Source: Bacteriovoracaceae bacterium
GTDB lineage: Bacteria; Bdellovibrionota; UBA2394
Assembly (NCBI GenBank): GCA_028287765.1
Contig: JAQBPA010000025.1
Span: 1-39,763 of the forward strand
Length of the DNA: 39,763 nucleotides
Direction: 5' to 3'
The notes under the pieces are model-generated. The model did no database searches and was not told where the DNA came from. It saw only the letters and a list, made by a program, of their open reading frames with translations. Position 1 is the stretch's first letter. Each line of letters begins with the position of its first letter. Of this stretch, positions 26,029 to 34,868 are shown piece after piece. The position numbers and the translations under genes are program-made.

Positions 26029-27162
26029 GTGAACATTATCCGAAAATTTATTTTGTACTCTGGATTATTTTCCCTATTGGGAATGAGAATCTCCTTAGGC
26101 TCTGAAAACGGCAGAGAAAATAAAAGGGCGCAGATGAAAATAAACGTAAGTCTTTACGGCAAAGACGTCGATTCTGACAGCATTCAGAGTCGGTTGGCAG
26201 GAACTGAAATCGTCTCCGACTTCAATTATAAGTTTATGGAAGGATTAACAGCGAATATTGCAGGTGGAGTTACACTCGAAGCAGGAAGTTCACGCTTTTT
26301 ATTTTCGAATGAATATGAACCCAAGCAGGTCCCAGAACTTAAAGAGGCAAATCTTGCTTGGCAGCCATTCAATTTTTTATCACTTAGAGGAGGAGCCCTC
26401 GATCAAGATTCTTTAAACACCCCTCTTCTACTTAGAAATCAATCATTCCCAGGGATATCTGAGACTCTCAACTACCCATTTGATTCTTTTATAATAAAAT
26501 TTTTCTCACAACAATCTTTTGGTGCAGACACACAAAACTCGCAGCCTTCGCTACATTGGAAAAAAGAAGCTTCGATGTTTTTTTTCGATCGATTATCGCT
26601 TGGATATAATTCTAAGAATGCAATTTCTGCTGATTTTCATTTATCGCATTTTCTCTTTCGTGGACTTTCCGCCCTAGCAGCAAGCCAGAGCCGATTCTTG
26701 GGAAACACCGTGAACGGTGAAGGCACTTCGATCAGCGGATTTGGCTATGCCTTTCACGGCTATGAACTTGGCGGCTCCATTTCAGGAATTCTGAATCCGT
26801 GGCTTCATCCCTCAATCCGCGCAAGTGCTGTCCTTAATGACGGCGCACCTTCTGGAAAAAATAAGGGGCTTCGCTCTGAAGCCAGTTGGCAGTTCGATTT
26901 GACAGAAAATTTTCGAATCACTCCAGTTGCAGAATATTTTTACATTCAGTCCGATATTGCACCGGCCCTATTTAACGATCCAGCCGTCGGCCATACAAAT
27001 TATCAAGGTTATGGAGTAGGAGCCGATCTCATATTTCCAAAACAAGCAGCGCACGTTTCCTTTCGATTTTACGATGCCTCGGTTCTAACGCATAATTTTT
27101 ATCAATCAGATATGAAATGGGCCCAACTTCTCTTGAGTGTGAATTATGATGTTCTCAAATAA
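26029..27162 (+). CDS. Outer-membrane beta-barrel protein
   Basis: 377 residues starting at GTG, with TCAGGA eight bases upstream. A signal peptide (hydrophobic run to about residue 22, then ISLGSENG) precedes a protein of alternating strands rich in Ser, Phe and Gly, with even spacing through to the C-terminal strand LLLSVNYDVLK. The pattern fits an outer-membrane barrel of about 14-16 strands. The family is not recognised, and it differs from the BBP2 porin of the kdp operon. Its 3' end overlaps the lipoprotein gene by 17 bases. It is first gene of an operon under the third enhancer box. Confidence 0.7.
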   Translation: MNIIRKFILYSGLFSLLGMRISLGSENGRENKRAQMKINVSLYGKDVDSDSIQSRLAGTEIVSDFNYKFMEGLTANIAGGVTLEAGSSRFLFSNEYEPKQVPELKEANLAWQPFNFLSLRGGALDQDSLNTPLLLRNQSFPGISETLNYPFDSFIIKFFSQQSFGADTQNSQPSLHWKKEASMFFFDRLSLGYNSKNAISADFHLSHFLFRGLSALAASQSRFLGNTVNGEGTSISGFGYAFHGYELGGSISGILNPWLHPSIRASAVLNDGAPSGKNKGLRSEASWQFDLTENFRITPVAEYFYIQSDIAPALFNDPAVGHTNYQGYGVGADLIFPKQAAHVSFRFYDASVLTHNFYQSDMKWAQLLLSVNYDVLK

Positions 27163-29506
27163 ACAGAAAACTTCGTCCTTTCTTCTACTTGCTCTCCTGA
27201 CAATGACTTCAGGTTGTTCCTATTTAGGCACGGGAGGCAGTTCTGATAATCCAAGTAAGAAATTTGATGAACTAAAAATTTCTACCGAAGGAATCCCTCA
27301 GACTGGATTTTGGATCTTTAAGAAAACTGCGCTTTTTCTTCAGACGTCGATCTCGAGCAGTGAATCATGGGAAGCAGAGTCCACCGTCAGACTCGACGTC
27401 TGTATCAAAAGCTCGCTGGCGGCCCGCTGGAAAGAATTTCCGCCGGAATTCCTAGTGGGTTTGACAAAAAATCAAAGCGATGAGCCGTCTTGGATTTCTA
27501 TCCAACCCAAATTGGAAGAGGATTGTTTGAATTTAATCTGGAATGAGCCCGTCAAATTTCCTTACGCTGCGACGGACACTCGTCCGAGAAAATATTTTGT
27601 TCATATCAAGGGCGCTTCTCCAGAGCTAAAGGACGTTGAACGGGTAGAAGCATTTTCTTTAGATTTTTGGCATCAGACGATTTATGCGACCAAAGCGGAA
27701 ACTGATACCGCAGCAGTCTCACCTGCGGTCGATTCAGTTCAACTGAGTGTTGATCAAATCTTGCAATCAAAAATTCTTAGTCATGAAATTTATATTGAAC
27801 CACCTCTTCGTGCCATGCTTCGACTTCATTATTTCTTCGCTCTTCGTCCCGACCTTATCCGCCCAAGTTCACTTAATACTCCGTTCAGTCTTCGAAATTG
27901 GACCCATTCCCAATTTCGAATCATTGCGGCCCTAGTCTTACCTTCTGTTGACGCTGACTCTAACGACATCCATAAATATCGCTTTCTGGCCGGCTTTCAA
28001 TCGGAAGTTTTTACAGACTCAACAGGAAATCTTCCAATTGAAGGTTGCTTTAATCTCCCCCTCGAGAAATATCCTGATCTAAATTCCAAAGTTCGATTGA
28101 TCGTCGATATCATTCCGCTCTCAAAAACAATATTCAATCCGGAGGCGACTTCTCTTGTACTGACGTTCGGAGAGCACTCCAATATTTTGGGCAAGAGCAT
28201 TATTTCAGCAGCTGAATACATAAATCGGTCTGATAAAAATACGATAGAAACGATCCAGCTCAATAAAACGACGACACAAATCTATTCACTAGGATCTACA
28301 TCCAACGGTCAGCCATTGAATCAGTTTTTGAAAAAGCGAACCCCGCTCGATCTAAAAATGTTTGATTTAGATAAAATCCATGGCCAGCTGCAAGACCTTG
28401 ACATCGCTGCTGAAGACCTAACGCCTCTTATTAAAGAGCACGGAGATGGCCATCAATCAAGGTTGAGTCTCGAAGCATTACTTCAGAAAATGAAACCGTG
28501 GGATTTTGTCCGTGTGACTCGATTTCATTTCGTAGACTCAATTGAATCTATTCCCATCTCCGTCGAAATGCTCCCTCCAGAAAATCTTTCACACGAAGAA
28601 GTTCTTGAAAGAGAAAAAACTGACCAGACTTCACGCGTAACGAGTACCCAAAATTCCGGAAGCTACGAAGTCAGTGTGCCTAAATCTATTGGCCTCGAAG
28701 GGGGCAGTGGGGTTTCGAAACAGCTTCGTGATTCTGTGGAGAAAAGGATTACAAAGCAATCCAATCAAACGGAAGCAACGGAGACGAAAACCGAAAATCG
28801 CTTAGACCATTTTTCAAATTTCTATGTCTACCAATTCGATCTTGGCTTAAAGGCAACTCAAAGAGCTTGCCTCCTAATCGAACTTCAGAAATATCAATGG
28901 AATCTCGCTCAACCAAGTCGAGCTTATCTTTTCTGTCTCCAAGATTCAGGCGAGCTTATTGAATCATGGCGCTATCTTTCAGACGAAAGACTTCCAAACT
29001 TATATGCTGTTCTCGATTCAAAACTTTCATCAGAACATCAATTGGGAAAAGTAATTCGAGGAACCCATAAATTTCAAAATTTTATCAATCGATTAAATGG
29101 AATTATTTTATCGCCTGAACCCGCTAGCTTCGAGCGGATCTTGGCCGACAACCTCAATAAAGAAACAGAGGATGAAGGGATTCTATTCCCACGAGATCTC
29201 ACGCCAGAAGCTCATTACTTTGACGAAGAAGTCAGCGCCCTCACTGGCAAGATCTATCCGGCAGATGAAACGAAGGCCAAAAAATTAGCTGCGTATTTTC
29301 ATGAGATCCAAAGCAATCCACATCGGATGTTGGCAACGGCACAAGGCCAGCGAATATTCGAAGATATTTCGAAGATCCTTGTCGCTAGAAATGATCACTA
29401 TTTCAAATTGCTTCAACTCCTTAATTTTTGGCTACCACAAGCGACTGAGTACGCGTGGTTCAGAACTTTCGTAAACTCAATTCATTCAGGAGAAAATTCC
29501 CCATGA
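27146..29506 (+). CDS. Large lipoprotein of unknown function
   Basis: 786 residues. The lipobox LTMTSGC places the acylated Cys at about position 24, followed by a Gly/Ser-rich linker, so the protein is anchored in an outer or inner membrane leaflet. The N-terminal half (about 45-380) looks strand-rich. Residues about 500-560 are a low-complexity Ser/Thr/Glu stretch, and the rest is helical. An ATG-ATG pair begins the gene; either may be used. It overlaps the barrel gene upstream and, by four bases, the membrane-protein gene downstream. Probably an envelope assembly with those two. No domain recognised. Confidence 0.75.
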   Translation: MMFSNKQKTSSFLLLALLTMTSGCSYLGTGGSSDNPSKKFDELKISTEGIPQTGFWIFKKTALFLQTSISSSESWEAESTVRLDVCIKSSLAARWKEFPPEFLVGLTKNQSDEPSWISIQPKLEEDCLNLIWNEPVKFPYAATDTRPRKYFVHIKGASPELKDVERVEAFSLDFWHQTIYATKAETDTAAVSPAVDSVQLSVDQILQSKILSHEIYIEPPLRAMLRLHYFFALRPDLIRPSSLNTPFSLRNWTHSQFRIIAALVLPSVDADSNDIHKYRFLAGFQSEVFTDSTGNLPIEGCFNLPLEKYPDLNSKVRLIVDIIPLSKTIFNPEATSLVLTFGEHSNILGKSIISAAEYINRSDKNTIETIQLNKTTTQIYSLGSTSNGQPLNQFLKKRTPLDLKMFDLDKIHGQLQDLDIAAEDLTPLIKEHGDGHQSRLSLEALLQKMKPWDFVRVTRFHFVDSIESIPISVEMLPPENLSHEEVLEREKTDQTSRVTSTQNSGSYEVSVPKSIGLEGGSGVSKQLRDSVEKRITKQSNQTEATETKTENRLDHFSNFYVYQFDLGLKATQRACLLIELQKYQWNLAQPSRAYLFCLQDSGELIESWRYLSDERLPNLYAVLDSKLSSEHQLGKVIRGTHKFQNFINRLNGIILSPEPASFERILADNLNKETEDEGILFPRDLTPEAHYFDEEVSALTGKIYPADETKAKKLAAYFHEIQSNPHRMLATAQGQRIFEDISKILVARNDHYFKLLQLLNFWLPQATEYAWFRTFVNSIHSGENSP

Positions 29507-30291
29507 ATCGCTTTTTCTCATCTGTTGCTATTTATTTTACCTTGTTTGGACAAATCATGGCTGCGGATCCCGTCGAAAATGATAATGCTCATTGCAGAAT
29601 GCTGATCAGGCAAATGCCGAACGTTATTTCCAGTCGTCTTCCATTTTTGTCTGAAGATTTTACTTATTATCAGGTCCTACGGGCACATCGCTCAAAAAGA
29701 GCTGGGATGAAAAAATACTTTATGAAATCAGGTGCTGCAATCTTGGAAGCACAGTACAGGGCCATACGCTCGCCCCAAGAAACTGAAGAAAAAATTCACC
29801 TCTTATCCGAGAAAGAATTATCCAAAAGAGACAAAAAGAATATGGGGTTGATCGATCAAATTGAACTCAGCGAGGAAATGGCCAGCGAGCTCGATCGAAT
29901 CAGTCGAGCTTCCTACTTCCCACGTTGGTCCATTCACAGGTATTTGAAAAGGCAATCCGGACAAGACTTCGATCTGCTTACCGGGTCTCATGAAGAACAG
30001 TTTTTTGAACGCCACAAGATTCTTCCCAATGTTCTAGGTCTTAGCATTGGAGTTTTTGCGAGTGCGATTATTTCAACAGGCATTTATTTCGCTCTACCCA
30101 AAATTGTTGAAATAAACCCACAAAATGTAAGCAACCATTCGGTCATTATGCCTGTAGACCCCGAACCTCCTAATCATCAAGCTCGAAATGTACGTACGAA
30201 TCGACCGTCTGGACTCAATTCTCAACAGGATATGGCAGAGCCGCTAATAGATGAGGGCCTTCTGTACGCCCACCCGGATAAAAATAAATAA
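29503..30291 (+). CDS. Exported protein with a C-terminal membrane helix
   Basis: 262 residues from the ATG at 29503, which overlaps the lipoprotein stop (ATGA) and has CAGGAGAAA upstream. The track start at 29455 lacks these. A signal peptide (FFSSVAIYFTLFGQIMAADP), a helical charged middle, then a membrane helix at about 176-200 (LGLSIGVFASAIISTGIYFAL) and a Pro/Asn-rich tail. With an N-terminal signal it would span the inner membrane once, with most of the chain in the periplasm. Third gene of the barrel/lipoprotein operon. Family unknown. Confidence 0.7.
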   Translation: MNRFFSSVAIYFTLFGQIMAADPVENDNAHCRMLIRQMPNVISSRLPFLSEDFTYYQVLRAHRSKRAGMKKYFMKSGAAILEAQYRAIRSPQETEEKIHLLSEKELSKRDKKNMGLIDQIELSEEMASELDRISRASYFPRWSIHRYLKRQSGQDFDLLTGSHEEQFFERHKILPNVLGLSIGVFASAIISTGIYFALPKIVEINPQNVSNHSVIMPVDPEPPNHQARNVRTNRPSGLNSQQDMAEPLIDEGLLYAHPDKNK

Positions 30292-30344
30292 TACGGACGA
30301 TTTGAGTTTAGGGTGCACTCTATTGTACTCTGCGGCTACTCCTC

Positions 30345-31343
30345 ATGATCACGATGACTTCGAAAGGTCTTTTTTGTAAGGCAGGCAATTTTTATATTGA
30401 TCCGATGCGTGCGGTCGACTCCGCAGTCATCACTCATGCTCACAGCGATCACGCTCGACGCGGCAGTCTTCAATATTATACTGCCCAACGTGGTGTTTCT
30501 CTTTTGAAAGCACGTTTAGGAAAAAACATTTCAGTCCGAGGTTACGCTTACGGTGAAAAATTTAATCTCAATAACGCTCAAGTTTCATTTCACCCGGCGG
30601 GTCATATTTTAGGGTCTTCGCAAGTCAGGATCGAGATTGGAAAAAAAGTTTGGGTGGCTTCTGGTGATTACAAACGCGATCCCGATCCCACATGCGAACC
30701 CTTTGAAGTTGTTCCCTGCGATGTGTTTATTACGGAGGCCACCTTTGGAACACCGAGCTATACTTGGAATAAAGAGGTCAACCTTGGAAAAGAAATCTAC
30801 GATTGGTGGATCCAAAATGCGGATCGCGGCGTGAACAGCGTTCTCTTTGCTTACTCACTCGGTAAGGCGCAAAGAATACTTGGCGTTCTCGAACCCTATG
30901 CACAAAAAGATATTTACTGCCATTCGGCCGTAACTCCACTTAACGAGTGCTACCGAGAGGAAGGAATAAAATTAGCTCGCACGCAATGTTTGAGCCAGAT
31001 CGATTTATCGAAGCAATTCTCTGGAGAACTTTTTCTTGTTCCGCAATCGTTTCTTCAAACGGACCAGAGTAAAATTCTCGGTGGTCAATTTGAAACGGCG
31101 TTTGCATCTGGCTGGATGGCAAAAAATAATTTTGAGTCAGGATATGATCGAGGCTTTGTGATGTCCGATCATGCTGATTGGAATGATCTCGTTCGAACCG
31201 TGAAGGAAACAGGCGCTAGAAGAGTCTATGTTCAGCATCGCGGGAAAGGCTCCTTAGTACGGCATTTAAAATCACTCGGTATGGAAGCATTTCCTGCGGC
31301 GGAACTTTTTTCCAGAAATCCTGATCAGTTAGCTTTATTTTAA
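30345..31343 (+). CDS. MBL-fold DNA exonuclease (ligase-associated exonuclease type)
   Basis: 332 residues of the metallo-beta-lactamase / beta-CASP-like nuclease group. Metal ligands are clear: HAHSDH at 31-36, HPAGHILGSSQV, SGDYKRDPDP and the late SDHADW. The segment SVLFAYSLGKAQRIL is characteristic of the ligase-associated exonucleases that usually sit with an Lhr helicase and an ATP-dependent ligase. Here the partner, seven bases downstream, is a nuclease-helicase fusion. Probably acts in DNA end processing or repair. An alternative ATG lies three codons downstream. Confidence 0.85.
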   Translation: MITMTSKGLFCKAGNFYIDPMRAVDSAVITHAHSDHARRGSLQYYTAQRGVSLLKARLGKNISVRGYAYGEKFNLNNAQVSFHPAGHILGSSQVRIEIGKKVWVASGDYKRDPDPTCEPFEVVPCDVFITEATFGTPSYTWNKEVNLGKEIYDWWIQNADRGVNSVLFAYSLGKAQRILGVLEPYAQKDIYCHSAVTPLNECYREEGIKLARTQCLSQIDLSKQFSGELFLVPQSFLQTDQSKILGGQFETAFASGWMAKNNFESGYDRGFVMSDHADWNDLVRTVKETGARRVYVQHRGKGSLVRHLKSLGMEAFPAAELFSRNPDQLALF

Positions 31344-31350
31344 AGTTTTT

Positions 31351-33735
31351 ATGAAGAAAATAAATCTCACCGTTTCGGAATTTGCACTCCCCGCTCCACG
31401 AGTGGGAAGCATCGAACCTTATTCTGGCTTTCGAAGTTCATCGTCTGAAGGCATCGAAATTCATCAAAGAATTCAATCCGATCGAAAAAAACAATATTCT
31501 TCGTATCGATCTGAAGTTCTCATCTCTCAAACATTTGAATCGAGTGGATTCGAATTTAAAATGGGTGGGCGAATCGATGGTCTTTTCGATGAAGAGGTAG
31601 CAAAAATCGAAGAAATAAAATCGAGCTTTAGCGCGTACGAACTTTTAAAAGCAATACGGGACGTCGATGAAAATCACCCCTACTGCTGGCAGGTAAAGAC
31701 TTACGGTTACTTTTATTGGCTTCAAACAAAAAAGCTTCCAATTCTTTCACTTCACCTTGTTTCGACTAGAAATCGAAAGAGCGTCGATTTGAATATCGAT
31801 TTAGATATTTATGCTTATGAAAATTGGCTTCAAATTCGACTATCCGAATTAGTGAATGAGGCGAAAATTGCTGAAAAGAATGCTAAGCGAAGAAAAAAAG
31901 TGGCGAAGATTGATTTTTTTCCGTTCGAAGAACCTCGATTAGGTCAAATGGAACTCATCCAGACTGTCGAAGAGGGAATAAAAAATAAAAAGCCCATGAT
32001 GATCCAAGCACCGACCGGACTTGGAAAAACCGTTGGCGTACTCTATCCCCTCCTTCGCGAATCTCTCGAGCGCGGGCAAAGACTCATCTATGTCACGCCA
32101 AAAAATAGCCAGCATAGTGTAGCCGAAGATGCTATCGACAGCTTTCAGGAGAAGGGCGCAAATATTCGAGCGATGACCCTAACGGCAAAAAGTAAAATTT
32201 GCATGAAGAGTGAAGTCCTTTGTAATCCAGAATTTTGTGAATACGCTAAAAATCATTACACAAAAGTCGCTGAAAATAATCTGCTGGAACAAATTTCAAA
32301 AAAAAGAAGTCTCACGTCTAAAACATTTAAAAAATTTGCCGAAAAATTCCAAGTTTGCCCTTTTGAACTCCAGCTCGACTCCACTCGAAACGTCGACGCT
32401 GTCATTTGCGATTACAATTACGTGTTTGCTCCCCGCTCAGCCTTAAGTGGATTGATGGAAGGCGGTCTCGATCAAGAGGGAAGACCCAATCTCATCATTG
32501 ATGAAGCTCATAATCTTCCTTCGAGAGCCATGGACTACTATTCGCCAGAACTCTCCTCATTAATGCTTCAAAAAATGTTGGAAGAAGTTGGAGATATTTC
32601 CGAGAACTTTAGGTATCCGACTATCGAATTATTAAAAGATTGTCTATCGCTCATCTCGACCTATGGATTAAAAAATATTTCAAAACCATCAAAGATGATT
32701 CCCGCTACTGAAGAGTTTTTAAAACAAGAAGAAGAAATTCAGCTACTTCTTTCTTCTTATCTCAATTCGGATGCGCAAATTAAACCTAAAGATGTGCTTT
32801 TAAATCTCTCTTATTATTGGAGCCAGTTCACGTCGGCTCTTGAATTTCTAACCGACGATCATCCCGAGTTTTTTGCAACCTACCATCCGAATCCTCCCGT
32901 TATAAAAATCACCTGCTCGGATGCCTCTCAAATGCTGGAAGAAATTTATGACTTCTATGAAAATGTTGTCGCCTTTTCAGCCACGCTAAAGCCTTTCGAA
33001 TTTTACGGAAGGCTTACCGGACTTGCAAAAAAAGAGAGTATGACGGCTGAATTTAGTTCTCCCTTTCCGAAGGCGTACAGAAAGCTTTTGATCATTCCTC
33101 AGATTTCATCCAAATTTTCGGATCGCGAATCGAATTATTTACGAATTGCTAAAGTTATTTATAGAATTTCGGAAGTAAAACGTGGAAATTATTTCGCGTT
33201 CTTTCCAAGCTTTGATTTTTTGGATCGCGTCCACGAGGTATTTTCGACCCCCTCTGGTTTTAACGTTTTAAAGCAAACGAGGGGAATGAAGTTAAATGAA
33301 ATCGAATTCTTTCTCGAATCTCTTAAAAACTTTCATTCTTCGCATATTATCTTTGCCGTTCAGGGCGGTGTTTTTTCTGAAGGCGTTGATTATCCTGGCA
33401 AAATGATTATTGGAAGTTTTGTCGTTGGCGCACCCCTTCCGGCTCTCAGTCTCGAGCGCGAAAAAATGCGCGAATACTATCAAAAACATTTTTCTGCAGG
33501 ATTCGAATACGCATATGCCTATCCCGCCATGGCGAAAGCAGTGCAATCCGCAGGGCGAGTGATTCGATCAGAAACGGATACAGGAATCGTTATTTTAATG
33601 GACCACCGATTTATAGAGCCTAGTTTTTCTCAATCCATGCCAAAAGACTGGTTCCAAGTCGATCCGAACGAACTCATTTCAAATCAAATTCTGGCCGATA
33701 TCTCAAAATTTTGGACGAGCGTCGAGCCCGCTTGA
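31351..33735 (+). CDS. Cas4/RecB-like nuclease fused to a Rad3/DinG (XPD) helicase
   Basis: 794 residues. The N-terminal 190 residues carry the PD-(D/E)xK motifs of RecB/Cas4 nucleases: His38 (GIEIHQR), Asp76 (GGRIDG), EIK 88-90, and QVKTYGY (Gln114). From about 195 comes a superfamily-2 helicase: Q-motif region PRLGQMEL, Walker A APTGLGKT, four Cys around LCNPEFCEYA and VCPFEL that could hold the 4Fe-4S cluster of XPD helicases, IIDEAHNLPSRAMD, then AFSATLKP, and the C-terminal motifs GGVFSEGVDYPG and QSAGRVIRS. It would unwind 5' to 3' and cut DNA. Operon partner of the MBL exonuclease; probable repair role. Confidence 0.88.
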   Translation: MKKINLTVSEFALPAPRVGSIEPYSGFRSSSSEGIEIHQRIQSDRKKQYSSYRSEVLISQTFESSGFEFKMGGRIDGLFDEEVAKIEEIKSSFSAYELLKAIRDVDENHPYCWQVKTYGYFYWLQTKKLPILSLHLVSTRNRKSVDLNIDLDIYAYENWLQIRLSELVNEAKIAEKNAKRRKKVAKIDFFPFEEPRLGQMELIQTVEEGIKNKKPMMIQAPTGLGKTVGVLYPLLRESLERGQRLIYVTPKNSQHSVAEDAIDSFQEKGANIRAMTLTAKSKICMKSEVLCNPEFCEYAKNHYTKVAENNLLEQISKKRSLTSKTFKKFAEKFQVCPFELQLDSTRNVDAVICDYNYVFAPRSALSGLMEGGLDQEGRPNLIIDEAHNLPSRAMDYYSPELSSLMLQKMLEEVGDISENFRYPTIELLKDCLSLISTYGLKNISKPSKMIPATEEFLKQEEEIQLLLSSYLNSDAQIKPKDVLLNLSYYWSQFTSALEFLTDDHPEFFATYHPNPPVIKITCSDASQMLEEIYDFYENVVAFSATLKPFEFYGRLTGLAKKESMTAEFSSPFPKAYRKLLIIPQISSKFSDRESNYLRIAKVIYRISEVKRGNYFAFFPSFDFLDRVHEVFSTPSGFNVLKQTRGMKLNEIEFFLESLKNFHSSHIIFAVQGGVFSEGVDYPGKMIIGSFVVGAPLPALSLEREKMREYYQKHFSAGFEYAYAYPAMAKAVQSAGRVIRSETDTGIVILMDHRFIEPSFSQSMPKDWFQVDPNELISNQILADISKFWTSVEPA

Positions 33736-33739
33736 GAAT

Positions 33740-33865
33740 TTAATGGCAACCTCTCAAAACAAAAATAAGAAATAAAATCGATCCTGGAATTCCGAGAATC
33801 CATGCCACAATGTATGGGAAAAGAGATCCATTTAAATTTTTCAATTTGCTTTTATCTTTTTGCAT
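33740..33865 (-). CDS. 41-residue membrane protein
   Basis: Too short for the track. It encodes MQKDKSKLKNLNGSLFPYIV, then a single hydrophobic helix with the Gly-Ile-Pro-Gly kink, ending VLRGCH. AAGGAA lies seven bases before the ATG. It is convergent with the helicase gene four bases away, which shares no sequence with it. The pattern of a short basic head, PYIVAW and IPGS resembles other small bacterial membrane proteins, but I cannot name a family. Confidence 0.55.
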   Translation of the reverse strand: MQKDKSKLKNLNGSLFPYIVAWILGIPGSILFLIFVLRGCH

Positions 33866-33923
33866 TTCTATTTTTCCTTTTTTTTCGATGTGCTTTGCAT
33901 CCTATGTGTAACCTTGCGAGCAT

Positions 33924-33984
33924 GTAGCTAACTTTAGTAAGAAGAGCTTTGCTAACTTTGGTAAGCCTCTATTTCGTAGCTAAC
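33924..33984. repeat. GCTAAC-type direct repeats upstream of the 34025 gene
   Basis: GTAGCTAACTTTAGTAA (33924) and TTTGCTAACTTTGGTAA (33948) are near-identical, followed by GTAGCTAAC (33976). The first two start 24 bases apart and the third 28 bases further on. They occupy the promoter region of the membrane-protein gene at 34025, with no other gene here. Related strings occur before the genes at 4039 and 36875. Possibly regulator sites. Confidence 0.5.
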
Positions 33985-34024
33985 AAATAAAATTTATGTT
34001 TTCTTCCACTCAGGAGAAAATTAT

Positions 34025-34801
34025 ATGGAAACAAACAAAATTCGCAGTTACGAAACTTCATCTGAGCATTTACATTCACTTATTTGCTGGAGATCAATCA
34101 TTGCTGGATTATTCATCACTTTTATCAGTTATCTAATCTTGAGTTCACTCGGGGCAGGAATATTTGGCTTAGCTCTTTCAAGTGCAATCAGTCGTGAAAA
34201 CGGTGGAACAGCTCTCGCGACCGGTGGTGGCGTCTGGCTGGGCATCACAATTGCTGTTTCTCTTTTCTTAGGTGGATATTTTACAGTAAAACTTTCGCAT
34301 TCCGCTGAAAAGAAAATTGGATCTATTCAAGGGACGCTCGTTGCCTCCGTCTTTTTTGTCCTTTCACTTTTGACTGCGGGAACCGTTTTGAGTTCTGTTG
34401 CGAAAGGGGCAGGAAGTTTTACGGCCGCCATCGGTGGAAAAGCGGCTGATATGTCAACGAATCCGATTATTCAAAATTCACTCCAAAATATATTAAGCGG
34501 TACGACTTTTAAATCAGATCCGAAGGAAGTCATTCAAGGACTATCTACGAGATTGATGAGTGGTGATATGGACTCAGCAAAAAATTATTTAGCAGCACAA
34601 ACTAATCTCACACCAGACGAAATTGATGCCAAACTTGATCAAGCAAGGCAGGCTATAAAACGTGCTGGAGAATCTGCCGCAAAGGCAGGCTCAGCAGCCG
34701 GTTGGGCTTTATTTGTTTTACTCTCGATCGGTTTAATTGCCGCAGCATTCGGTGGATACGAAAGCGCCCAGCATAACGCTAAATATCCTCGATCAATATA
34801 G
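34025..34801 (+). CDS. Four-helix membrane protein, hypothetical
   Basis: 258 residues. Hydrophobic helices at about 23-55 (long, Ser/Gly-rich), 70-90, 105-127 and 228-248, the last just before a hydrophilic C-terminus. Between helices 3 and 4 lies a soluble 90-residue helical stretch containing DPKEVIQGLSTRLMSG and LTPDEIDAKLDQARQA. CAGGAGAAA precedes the ATG. A strong terminator follows. Upstream repeats and nearby stress-type genes suggest a stress-related envelope role, which is only inference. Family not recognised. Confidence 0.7.
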   Translation: METNKIRSYETSSEHLHSLICWRSIIAGLFITFISYLILSSLGAGIFGLALSSAISRENGGTALATGGGVWLGITIAVSLFLGGYFTVKLSHSAEKKIGSIQGTLVASVFFVLSLLTAGTVLSSVAKGAGSFTAAIGGKAADMSTNPIIQNSLQNILSGTTFKSDPKEVIQGLSTRLMSGDMDSAKNYLAAQTNLTPDEIDAKLDQARQAIKRAGESAAKAGSAAGWALFVLLSIGLIAAAFGGYESAQHNAKYPRSI

Positions 34802-34818
34802 TTCCTTTAAAGTGCTCG

Positions 34819-34848
34819 AAAAACCCCTTCCTTATGAGGGGTTTTTTT
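34819..34848. terminator. Bidirectional rho-independent terminator
   Basis: AAAACCCCT, an 8-base loop, then AGGGGTTTTTTT. T-runs on both strands let it serve the 34025 gene (plus) and the zinc dehydrogenase gene (minus), which converge here. Confidence 0.9.
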
Positions 34849-34868
34849 ATTTCGCGACTTCTATTTTT

